Assembly: GCA_013365325.1 (NCBI GenBank) | Contig: JABVXV010000231.1 | Span: forward strand, 1-64,000 | DNA length: 64,000 nt | Direction of reading: 5' to 3' | Source of the DNA: Dipetalonema caudispina | Taxonomy: Eukaryota; Nematoda; Chromadorea; Rhabditida; Onchocercidae | In this document: in pieces, positions 1 through 13,950 of the stretch | How the letters are laid out: every line of letters starts with the position of its first letter | Numbering within the stretch: the first letter of the stretch is position 1 | Translations under genes and position numbers: made by a program | Notes under the pieces: model-generated | What the model was told of the DNA's origin: nothing | What the model saw: the letters and a program-made list of their open reading frames with translations, nothing else | Databases searched by the model: none

Positions 1-2085
<2,085 letters not shown>

Positions 2086-2125
2086 TCATTATTATTATTA
2101 TTACTAATTATTATTATTATTATTA

Positions 2126-2201
<76 letters not shown>

Positions 2202-2230
2202 TATTACTATTATTATTATTGTTATTATTA

Positions 2231-2291
<61 letters not shown>

Positions 2292-2339
2292 CATTATTAC
2301 TATTATTATTATTATTATTATTATTATCATTATTATTAT

Positions 2340-3192
2340 TTCAACAAAAGCAATAGTTCTGAAAACGAATATGCTTATTTCAGGTAAAATGAAGCAAAAG
2401 TGGTAAATTAAAAATATTTGGGAACATATGAAAATATAAATTTATTTATTTATATATTTATATATAAACATATATTACTTTTAATGCTCAATTTGAAATT
2501 AAAAGAAGATGTGTTAGATGGAGTAGTTATTGTGAGCTAATTAAACATAATGATTGTATATGAATTAGAAGGAATACCTGAAATAATATTAATATTAGCA
2601 ATAGTATTGTAGTAGTTGCCCAATATTAATAGCGATAGTAATTAAGGAATATTGCAATTTTGATGCAAATTAACCTAAATTTAACTAATTTCTCTTGAAT
2701 AAGAATGATGAACAATAGAAAAGAGAGTAATTCATTGAATTGTAATTTTCTTGATTCAAAAAAAAAGAGGAAAAAAAAAGTTATGCGTGAATTATTTGAT
2801 GGAAAATTTCTTTTTTCCTCTTTCAATCATGAAGATTGTTGATAAAGAAAGAAAAATGAAAATGTGAAATGTTTAAAGATAGATATATTGATTGATTTAA
2901 TTTTAAGCATTCCAATTAATCCTTTCAATTATTATACAGAGTTCTACTGACCTCTTTCCGAATTATTGCAAACAGTCATGTTTCGATTGTATAAATAAAA
3001 TTCTTTCTAACATCTTTAAAATCCCGAAAATCACATTAGATTGATCATTTGATATGATCAACAATCCAGTTCTGGAATCAAAAAATTATTGATAATAGTG
3101 ATAATGACTATAGTGTATAATCACAATAATAAAAATAAGGATGCTGGTTGGCAATGATAATGATATGCTGATGAATGTGATTATGATTAAGT
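2340..3192. other. Intergenic, no gene seen
   Basis: AT-rich spacer between two triplet-repeat fields. Nothing is recognisable as coding or structural RNA. Confidence 0.55.
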
Positions 3193-3447
3193 TATTGTGA
3201 CGATGCTAATAATAGTGATGATAATAATTATAGTAATTATAATGATGATGAAGCCGATGATCATGATGACAATACTGGTAATTGTAATAAGGATGATAAT
3301 TGTAATAAATAACAATACTGATAATGACTGTTACTGTGTAATGGTGATGATGATGAAGATGACAATGATGATGATAATGATGCTCATCATCATCATCATC
3401 ATCACTGTCATCTTCATACTAGTGATGGTGATGATGATGATGTCGAA
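3193..3447. repeat. Cryptic (GAT/ATG)n triplet field
   Basis: About 250 bases dominated by diverged GAT, AAT and ATC triplets, including a clean (CAT)n block near 3383-3403. The Met/Ile-rich open frame across it is a product of the repeat, not a gene. Confidence 0.85.
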
Positions 3448-3719
3448 AATGACAATAAAGAAGTAGAACAAAATTGCGGAAAGTCGGCCAGTCGGTCAGT
3501 AGTCATAAGATTTTTTTTTTTTTTTTTTATAAAAAAAAGACAAATGTGCGAAGAAAATTGGAGACAAATTGGATCCCGGAAAATAAACAAAAAGTTAACC
3601 AACCAATTAATCGGTAGAAATTTAAGTTGGAAAAAGAAATGATACAATAGCAATTTCAAGTATGTAAGCTATTGTTTGAAACGACAAATATGACAGGTGT
3701 ACATATATACAAACATACG

Positions 3720-3783
3720 TACACACACACACACACACACAGATACACACACATACACATACACATACAGATAGACACACATA
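3720..3783. repeat. (CA)n microsatellite, interrupted
   Basis: A dinucleotide CA array of about 20 bases, then degenerate ACACAT/ACAGAT units to about 3783. Confidence 0.9.
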
Positions 3784-6700
3784 TACATTTGGATGAAAAA
3801 ATACAAAAATTAAACAAAAAGAAAAACAGCCTTATAGGAACAGATTTTTCAATAAAATTAAAAATTTTCTTCTTTTTTTTTTTCAATTAAATCCTTAATT
3901 TTTTACAGAAATAATTGAAATGATGCAACAGTTTTCAAAAGATGTGGAGGAATTCATTTTGTTAATAAACAGTATTGTACGATGTTAGCAATCAGAGATT
4001 ATTATGACTAAGTATGGTAACAAAATTGTACAAACTTAAATTTTTAATTTTTTTTAATTTCAACAAATTTTATGTGCTATGAGAAAATAGAGTAGAAATT
4101 TCGATTTAGATCGATTAAAACACTAAACAATAAACAATTTTATTGATGAAATGAACAATATTGAAATGGATGCAAATCAGATAAGAAATGCATCAGCATT
4201 GAAAACACGAAAAAGTGTCAAATAAAAAATTGATCAGACATTTGCAAACAGGAGGAAGAAGAGGTTAAGTAAAACATTCATCAACCATTGAAATAATACG
4301 AGGAGGTCAAGTAATGAATTCATCAACTATTGAAATGATAAGAAGAGGTCAAGTATGAAATTTATCAACCATTGAAATGGGAAGAAAACAGGTATGGAGA
4401 AATTTATCAACATTGAAATAGAAAGAGGTCAAATAAAGAAAGAAAAAAGAAAAAAAAAAAGAATTGAAATATGGAAATGATTGTTCAAGCGTTTCAAGGT
4501 TTTGAACACAACGAATTTGATTTGTAATGTAAGAAAGAGGAATGAGAGGTGAAATGGTCGAAATGTACAAGGTTAAAAGAAAATTTCGATGTCATCCTTA
4601 GCTCAGACAGGCGACAACAGTCGACAACAACAGCACTCAGTCATTTTGTAGCAACCAGTTAGGAGAGTTTGAGAAATTAACGAATGATACTGATGGAATG
4701 AAATGAATGATACAATAGTAGTTATTGGTGATAGATGAGATGTTCACCTCTCATCCCAATTAATCAATATTGTACTTCAGCTTATTGTTATTGTAACTGT
4801 TGCTCTAATTACTACTACCATCACGATTGCGGGATTAAAATTAAATGTGATGTAGTAGATGATTCGTTTTATCGGAGAGAGAAGAAGAGAAAGAAAGTGG
4901 TGAAATCAATGAATTAGAGGATGGATACAAAGTAATGATTGATTGAATTGTTGGAATTTTATAAGATCATATTGGAAATGAATGAATCTTAAATGTATAA
5001 TAGTAATATTAAAATTATAATTTTGACTTTGCAAATAATTTCAATCGAATAACAAAACAAGCTGAGAATTTGAAGATTTGCATTAAATTTATAAAAAATA
5101 CGCTCTTTATAAACTGCTATTATTATTGCTATCATACTTTATTATTGTTATTATTATTATTATTAATATTAATATCGTTATTATTATTATTATTGTTTTT
5201 ACTATTGCCATTATTATTATCACTATTATCATTATTTTCATTATTATTGTTATTATTGTCGTCATAATATTATCATGGTAATGATGATGTGAAATTACGT
5301 TTATTGATAATCAGTAATATGCAAATAATATATAACATTAGTCAACTGTGTGAGTGACTAATAAGCAATTGATAAACTGAAATTTGATATTTCAATATTG
5401 CGCCAATCAATAGACAGCAATGATCAATCGTTTACCCATTTTTAATCACTGTAGAAATTGATTTATAAGGGCTTTAAAAGAGAAAAGGAAAATTGAACGA
5501 AAGTTTGAAGGAAAATATGCAATTAAATTTTTCATTGATAGCATTAAAAGTTTTGAGCTGAGAAAATCTTCCGCAGGTAATTCATTAATTGAATTTTTTA
5601 TAATAAATACGTGAGAATTTTGGGGAAAAAATTTTTTAAATTTAAATGAAGAAAGTGTGAAAAATTACTTTAAAAATTTTGGTTTTCAAGAAAATTAAGA
5701 TGAATTGTTATTTTTAAATTATTCAAAACTACTTGAAATAGACATTTTTTTTTTTGAGTGAAAAGCATTATTAAAAACAAAAAGATGGAGAGTGAAAAAC
5801 TTGGTAACTATCAAAATATCAATGGCATTTCAAGCGACTAAAAGGTTGAAAGGGCAGAGACGTAAAGAGGGAAAAGTGGTAGTTAACAAAGTGAAGTGAA
5901 ATAGCAAACGATACGGAGAGAAGAAATTGGGAACGAGAAGAAGAAGACGACGATGATGGATAGATCGTGATTCTCGATATGATGGTATTTCTATTCAAAA
6001 ATTATGATTTGTACCAAAAGTATACAGTGAAATTTTAAATTTGAATTAGTCATAAATTCATTTCTTAAATCATATTTGTTCAATTTTCTTATTTTTTTTT
6101 TTTTTTTTTTTTGTTGAAAAATATTTATTTGTTATTGTTTTTTGTATGATTAATTATATGATTATATTAGCTTATTTTCTAATTTTCTTTTTAGTCTCAC
6201 ATTTCAATTTTTTGAAAAGTATTTTGCTTTTTTTTTAATGCTAAATTTTCTAACAGAATTACAATGATGATTTGATGTAGTTTTATTGTTCTTTTAAAAT
6301 TTCACCTACTCTAGTTTTTCAATTTTTATCAATAAAATATCAAAATTTAGTTTCTTACTTCAATTTCTTCTTGTTTTTCATAATTTATGCATAATTCATT
6401 CGCTAGCTTAACAATTAATTAATTGACATGTTTGTTTTTTAAGTCATTTTTTATAGAAGGAAAGAGTGTCAACTAAGTAAGCTGCAATAATTGTTTTTCT
6501 TCAAACTGAAGTTTAATGAGAAAGACGGAATATGAAAATCAAAATAGGAATGAAATTTAATTATGAAAGAAAAACAGAAAAAAAAAATATGTTAATTTAA
6601 CGATAAATGATATTGCAGTTAATGTGACAATTAGAATGAGAAGAAAGAATGTTGAAAATCAAATATTTTATCATTTAACCTAAAACAAACAAAGTTTTTA

Positions 6701-9700
6701 TCGAACTTCGAAAGTAAACAATTTAAAGAAAATATGATATAACATTCTTTCACTCACTTTTAATCCGTCTTCATCAAATTACTTTATATTTCGTTACTTT
6801 ACTTCACCCTTAAACCAACATTGAGTAAATATTTGAAATTTTTCAATACCAAATTCTATAGAAAGGGCAATATAGATGTAGTGAATAGCAAAAGGTAATA
6901 ATGAAAGTTTTACTTCATTTATTTTAATTTAACTAATGATTAATTACTATTCTATTTTCCTGAATTAGAATAAAATTTCAAAGATTATTTTCTGGACTGT
7001 ATTTATACTTTTAAATTTTCTGAAAATATAATATAACGGATCTTTTTTTTTTTTTTTGCTTTATTTCAGATGTAAAAGTGAATATGCATGTATGATTTAG
7101 CATGAATAACAAAAAGATAGCGATTCAGTTAATAATCTTTAAAATAATACATTAATCATTATCATTATTATCATTACCATCATGTAAAACATTGATTAAC
7201 ACAATCTTTTCCGATCATTATTAACCTAACTTAAGTATTTTAGACTTTGTTTTTATCACTTATCATTGATATTTTCGTTAATTAAACTTTCATATTACTA
7301 ATTATGTAGCATTTATTGAAACATATCTATACTTTGAAAATTATAATTTATATATTTATATGTTAATTAAGTTAAATAAATGCAAATAAATAAATAGTTA
7401 AAAAATGAAAAAAGAAATTTGTTAAAATAGAAAAATAAAACAAAGATGAAATAATTCAAAGAGAAAGGGAGAAATGGAGAGAGAAAAGGAGAGGAAGAGA
7501 AAAAAAAAATTGAAAGGTATTTTGCAGGTATATATGGAATGAAATGGGTATGATAGTAAAATAGTAGATGAATGATTTTTTTTTTCGATTGCCATAGGAT
7601 CGGATCGATGGATGCCCTTGGTGAGGTGGTAATTTAACGTAGAGAAGAAACTTCCATTCCTTCTTTCCTCTACCTATCTCTTCTTGTTCATTATTGAAAC
7701 TATTGGGTTACTAACTACCTATTCCATCTACCTATTTACCTTTTTACCTCTTACAGATCCATGAGAAAGGTTAATGCTATATTGCAGGTGTCTAATCGAA
7801 ACTATACAACCAATATCATTGTATTTCTTTGGACATATCTATCTATCTTTCATGTCTGTCCATCTTTATTAACTGTTAATATTACTTCTCTGTTTGTCCT
7901 TCTCATTGATATTTCGAATTTATATTTTACCTTTCTTTTTTTTTTGTAGCTATGCTTTGGTCATCTTTTATAAAAAAAAAATACCATCTGCTCACTCAAT
8001 GGTTCTTACCATTCTTTTTATTTCAACGAATGCAGAAAAAAAAAAAGACAACAATAAAAGCGAAAAGTGGTAGAGGTCAGAATTGAACAAAAGGTCAGCT
8101 AGTTATCCCATGGATAATTTGCTCATCGATTGATTTGCTTTTTTTTATATTTGAATAATAAACAATTATAATTTAAAATTTAATTATTTTTTTTTTAAAA
8201 TTACCAATAATTTAATGTTTCATGAAAAAATAATTGTCCAATTTTTCATCATTTTCCACAAAAAAAAAAAATTCAATGAATCTTCTGTCAATTACTATTT
8301 TTCAATCATTCATTCCCGAATAATCCCACATAATGGATTAATTAATTTAATGTAATTGAAAATGTGAAATCATCTCTGTGATATTCTAATTGGATGATCG
8401 TAAACAATCAGTGAAAAGAAAAGGTTGTGAACTTAATTACATGATAGATTACCATTTTGATTAATGTGGCAATTTTATGGAAATATGTGGTCAATTTGTT
8501 ATCAACAAATCAACATCATTATCTTAATTGCTGATAACATTATACTGCAAACTCTTTCACTGATATCATATTGATGATCATCATTGTTTATTTGTTCAAA
8601 GGAATATCACAAATCTATTTCACTACTATCATTATCATAAACAGCTCCATAATCAAGAAGCATTTTAATTTCTTAAATAATTTCAAATAATAAATAAATG
8701 ATATATATAATAAATAAATAAATTCGAATAATAAATTTTGTGAGTTTAACAAATTTTTGTTATCATATATTGTCCCAAAAAAAAAAAAAAAAAGAACGAT
8801 TGTCTGTATGATTTTTGTTGATTCAATGATCAAAGCAACAATTTGTATGGTAGCAGATAAACCGTAAGATGGGATAAGTGATATACGGTAAGCTAGTAGT
8901 AAAGGGTTAAAAGGCACTTCATTTCTTTGAAATAACACAAAATCTTCTTCATTAGCATATTTTTGATGTCACCCACTCAATTTTGATCATCTCACTTTGT
9001 ATTTTGCCCTTTATATTTTTCTTTTCAGTTTTTAAAATTTAAAAGTTTTTTATTCAGGAATACTTTTTATCATTTTATAAAGATTTTCTGACTGTCACTT
9101 TTAGATTGATGTCAGGAAGGAGTAAAATTATTCAAATGAACAGCAATTACTCATAATGCTTTGACAAAATGATACAAAGTGATTGATTCGATTCATTTAA
9201 TTGGGTGCAAAAATTTGTTTAATTCACTTAATTGTTTACGAAAATTTATTGATTCATTTAATTGTAACAAAAAACTTACGCAATTCATTTAATTATTTAT
9301 GAAAATTTAATTACAATAAAAATTGTATCACCAAAAAATTAATTTTACATTGCCAAAATGAAGTCAATCAATCTCAGTTTAAAATATCTGTATCAATTTA
9401 TTCAAAAGAATTTAATAAAATCATAAAAAGTTTTCATCAATGAAATTTCACTGCATTACAGTATATTGAATTATACATAAACAATTAAACAGTGCATATC
9501 TCTGAATTTAAATCGTAAAATTATATTAAACTAATATCATTTCTTGGAAATTTATGGTATTTAAAAATTTTTTGAAATTCTAAATCCAAGAACTTAAAAA
9601 AATATTTGAGATATTTTAACAAATAATTTTTTATTTAAAAGCTTTCAAATATGGTAATTTAAATTCAGAAATATACACATATACATATATTATATATATT

Positions 9701-9731
9701 TATGAAAACTGCATCGATTCCATTTCTTATT
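3784..9731. other. Large AT-rich intergenic region
   Basis: Nearly 6 kb without a supportable gene. It holds an interrupted ATT array (about 5131-5262), T runs (for example 6090-6112) and A runs. Some frames are open for 60-110 codons but are low-complexity or lack splice-compatible neighbours, and such lengths are expected by chance at this base composition. Confidence 0.55.
5131..5262. repeat. Interrupted (ATT)n microsatellite
   Basis: ATT/TTA triplets broken by GTT, ATC and TCG units. It produces a poly-Leu frame that I reject as coding. Confidence 0.85.
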
Positions 9732-10438
9732 TTACCCGAACTTTGCCCATTCATCTTCTGTTCGATTACCCACTTCATCGGTTACGATATATCCGGAAAC
9801 TGGTTCATGTTCAGGATGCAGTACCATATTGTCTATCATGCTAAATAACCAATAATTAGCGTATTACTGACTGATATGTAATGTTACCATGCATATTTGC
9901 ATGGTATCAAATTTCTCGTCATCCCTTTTGTTTTTGCATACGGTAATTTAAATATTCCATCTGTAATCTCTAATGCTATTGATTGATGTATTATCAATAT
10001 CTCAAAGAATTCCCGGTATATCCATTGTCATTGTTTGGGAGAAAGAAAGAAGAATGAGAAGCGTGAAAAGATTTGAAAAACTTTTGAATTCGTTTATAAA
10101 ATGATAATTAATACATTGAAATATATAAATGATTGATTATTTCAATGGTAATATATGAAAGTTTCTTCACGGAATGATCAAATCAATGGAAAATCCCTTT
10201 TAGAATAAAAAGGGAAATTTTACAAATTTTGCTCTTTCGCTCTGTTTTAAGCCACTGGTTAAAAGAATGAAAGTTTAAAATGTATGAACAGATTGAGCAT
10301 TAAGAGAACGATGGAAGAAGGTTAGTGACCATTTGAGAGTATCGGATAATCCAATTGTTGTAATGTCCGAAAACTGGGCATTTTGACGAGTGTGTCAACC
10401 AAATCATCCCGATGCATAATGATTAGCATTTTCGACAT
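9732..10438 (-). CDS. Candidate small unassigned protein (about 80 aa)
   Basis: I do not recognise this protein; the model is tentative. Reading the minus strand, a first block 10438-10330 starts MSKMLIIMHRDD and gives 36 codons, ending at a weak GTCACT donor. A middle block 9975-9942 (or only 9960-9942, after a TTACAG acceptor) ends at a GTATGC donor. A last exon 9840-9732 after TTTAG encodes a Glu/Asp-rich end, LHPEHEPVSGYIVTDE then DEWAKFG, and stops. Reading phase is conserved through both junctions, giving about 79-84 residues. Composition is richer in G+C and acidic residues than the flanks. Against it: each block is only about 36 codons, a length expected by chance here; the first donor is poor; and the plus strand is also partly open. 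It lies upstream of the LIM-homeobox gene on the opposite strand. Confidence 0.33.
9885..9906. promoter_or_regulatory. Inverted repeat containing POU octamer
   Basis: Perfect 9-base arms TACCATGCA and TGCATGGTA flank a 4-base centre TATT. The right part spells ATTTGCAT, the exact octamer recognised by POU-homeodomain factors, and the left part is a near copy in opposite orientation. It lies about 4 kb upstream of the LIM-homeobox start. Palindrome and octamer are direct observations; any enhancer role is inference. Confidence 0.45.
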
Positions 10439-13400
10439 TTTGGTAATTGAATTCAAATCGATCTTATTAATCGTTTAAATTCATTTATCGCCAATTTAGC
10501 CATCTTGTTTAAAGCTAATGATTAGCTGATGATTTATTTCACATAAATCAACTTTTGATATAAATGTCATCAACAACATTTTTCGAGAATTGCTCAATTC
10601 TTTGCATAATATTTCAAAAAATTTTTGCTGTTGCAAAAATTTTTGAGCAATAAAGCAATAAAGTTTCAAAAATTAAGTGAAAATTTAATTTTTCTAATTA
10701 TATTGCAAAATTCATTTTTTTGTGCTAATATTTTTTGCTTCCAATTAATTTTATTATTGTTATTAACACAAAAATTTATCTTTTGATAAATAAATAAACA
10801 AATGAACTAATCAAAAGTGTTGAATTAGGTAAGAAATTTTCATTTCTTTTGGTTTCGAAAAGATTGAAATAATAAATGGATGATTCCTTTTGCTAAAATT
10901 AATTTCTTTAATAGTTCAAACAGACATATAAATTAAGTTAAACAATCCAAAATATCGCAAGTAAGTTTTTTTTATGAAAATTTATAATCATTATGAAATA
11001 AATGATAATGAATTTATCATGAATTGAATTCCAATTCTTGGATAATTTTCTAAACAACGACAGATTTTCTCTTTGTTATAAATAATTTGTTTCTTAGTGT
11101 AAGGTTTTCTTCCAACTTAGCATAATTCATAAAAATTTGACATCGTTGTTTGTTGCTAAAATATTAGTTTTGATCGATGAATTTTTACATTTCTCATTAT
11201 TACCCTTTTTTATCTGTGAAATTCTCAAATTCATTATTTGTTATAAAAAGAAATAATAAAAATTCCAACTTATGCTATGATCGATTGTGATCAAATAGTG
11301 GCAAGGAATTAATTACTTCAAATAATTAATCATCTATACTATATTGCAGTCCTGAAATAAAATTTTGAGACATTAAAAGTGTTTTTTAATTGAACTGAAA
11401 TATGATAAATATTAGCATTGATAAGAAAATTATTTGCATAATAATGTGATTGAAATAATAAAAAAATTAATTAAGATAGAAATAAAAATTAAAAAGAGGA
11501 TTTTCAAGTTTTTAATTCACTTTTTTATTAATTATTTTGATGATTAATTCATTCAATTATATGTATTTCTCAAGAGTAGAAATAATAGAATGAAACAGGA
11601 AGAAATAAGATGAGTGTAACAAATCGTTCTAAACGATAACAAGAATATAATTAATTAATGGTGTAATTCTAATTATTAACTTATCCATTATGTAATTATT
11701 ATTTTTTCCCAATGGACAAATCAGCGTGACCTCAGAAAATTATTGTTTTAAACGTGACCTCAAAATGCTCCTAGCATATTGATTTTTTGATATGTGAAAT
11801 TTTTTTTTTGAACGGAAAAAATTTTAGATTAAATTTTTTTATTGTATAAAATATAAGTGAAAAATAATTGAAATAATTTGCAAGAATTATTTTTTAGTAT
11901 ACAATAAACATTGTAAATTTTTCCAAAACCAGTATGACATTATGTAATTCACTTATTGTAGTAGCTATCATTGACTTATTGTAGCAATTATTACTGATTT
12001 ACTGTAGCAGCTATTTTGAACTTGTTGTGGTAACCACTATTGAATTATTGTAGTAGCTATTATTGACTTATTATGATGATATTTTGAAGAATGTACTGCT
12101 TTTTCTAACTTCATCATCCATTAACTGTTATAATGGAAATTGAAAGAAATGAATGATACAATTGAAATAATTAATCATTTTTTAGTTAATTGTTGTAATA
12201 CTTCGATATTTTGATTTGTTTTCATTATTTGTTGTCTGTTGAATCATTCATTTTCATTCCTTTGTTGTTGAGCCGATAAATTTATCACAGTACAAAATTA
12301 TCAACAGAAAGAATTTTAATTCAAATTAAAAAAAAAAAAAAGGAATTGAAAAGATCAGTTAGCTAAATATACTACGTGAAATTAACCGATGAAAGCAAAA
12401 ATATGAGAAAGCAATTGATAAAAAATGAATGTAAATCTATTCTTATGAATATAAATGAACTATTTATAAGTGATATTACGGTAATTGACATTTGCATTTT
12501 TGAATTTTAGTACATTTACAATGATAATAATTAGCATTAATGGCAATTTAGCTTAGTAACAATTTTGATTTGAAATTTAATATTTTTTTTTTCCCATTTT
12601 TTAAATTGTTGAAAAAAAAGGAAGTAAAAATTGTGAGGAAAAAAGATAAAAAAGAAGAGATTGATGGGAAAAAAAAAAAATGATAATTAAAAGAAAACTG
12701 ATAATCAACAATCATAGTAAATAATTTGATATAGATAATGATAATGATGATGATAGTAATGATAATGATAATGATTAGTAGTAATAATAATTTAAAAATG
12801 ATGAGAAATGAATGGATGAGAAAAGGATACGGTAATTGTTAAATCAAATAAAATAGGATATATCATCGCTATCTTGTTGTTGTTAAAAAGCTTCCGAGAG
12901 GTTAGTTCTTCAGGGAATAAATGGGAAAATAATGAGAATGATAAATTTACATATATATTTATATATGGTAGCAAGTATTTAGTAGATAAAAGGAATCATT
13001 CTTAAAAATATATCAAATGATAGATTACGGTGATTGAAATGAAAAAGGAAATGGTGGAGGAAAAGAGAAAGAGGAAAAGAAGAAGAAGAAGAAAGAGGAG
13101 GAGGAGGAAGTGAAGAAGGAAGAAAGAAAAAAAAAAAAAAGGATGAAAGGAAATGGAAAAGGATTGAAGGGAGGATATTGTAAATGATGTTGCAATGAAT
13201 GGATGGATGGATAAATTTACATCATTTAGCATTAAAGCTTGCAAAGCTGAAATCGTTATAATCATCAAAGCTTGAAGAATGTGCTTCGTTAAGGCTCACT
13301 TCAATTCGTTGCTAAATAAGCCTTTACAAGCTTTAAGCTAAAATTGCTTCATTTTTATCTTCGTTATCGTCATCTTTTTCCATTTTATCATCATCATCAT

Positions 13401-13950
13401 CATCATCATCAACAATAACAACAACAACAACAGTCATCATCGTCATCAGGAGCATCAGTATCATTATTATTATTGAAAATAAAAATGGAAAAGCCTTAAG
13501 AAATCATTTCAATTTGATGCCTATTTTATTTTTAACTATTTGACAGCATAAATATATGCTATTCTTCTCTTTTCCTATCCGTTAAAAATTTTTTCATCCT
13601 TTTTCCTTTTTTCATTTATAGAATATTGGGAATGTTCTCAAAATTTATCTTAAACAATTTGCCGCAAATTTAACCTTTAACATTTTTCTTTTTTCTCTTC
13701 CTTAATTTCCTCCCTTTAACGGACCTCATTAATGGCAACAGAATTGTGGGAAAAAAATTTGCATCTATTGGAATAACACTGATTATCACTATTATTACTA
13801 TTATTATTATTATTACTATTATTATTCGCCATCATCATCATCGTTATTATTATTATTACTATTATTAAGATTATTTACTGAAGTATTGGAGTGAAAAATA
13901 GCTAATTTACGCTCAATAAACATTTTTCAAGCATTACGATTATTACGAAA
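10439..13950. other. Upstream region of the LIM-homeobox gene
   Basis: About 3.5 kb without a clear exon. It contains diverged GAT triplets (12731-12790), a purine-strand GAA/GAG tract (about 13072-13137), CAT/CAA triplets (about 13386-13440) and ATT triplets (about 13790-13867). Long 5' regions are usual for neuronal homeobox genes, so control elements probably lie here, but I cannot point to any by sequence alone. Confidence 0.5.
13072..13137. repeat. Polypurine (GAA/GAG) tract
   Basis: An almost unbroken run of G and A on the plus strand, including AGA, GAG and finally poly-A units. Its poly-Leu/Phe minus-strand frame is not taken as coding. Confidence 0.85.

Noticed and set aside
3197..3466. 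Met/Ile-rich 89-codon frame
   Set aside because: Product of the GAT/ATG triplet field; no splice context or family.
8615..8938. 107-codon minus-strand frame
   Set aside because: Hydrophobic low-complexity with a poly-Phe run from an A tract; no homologue recognised.
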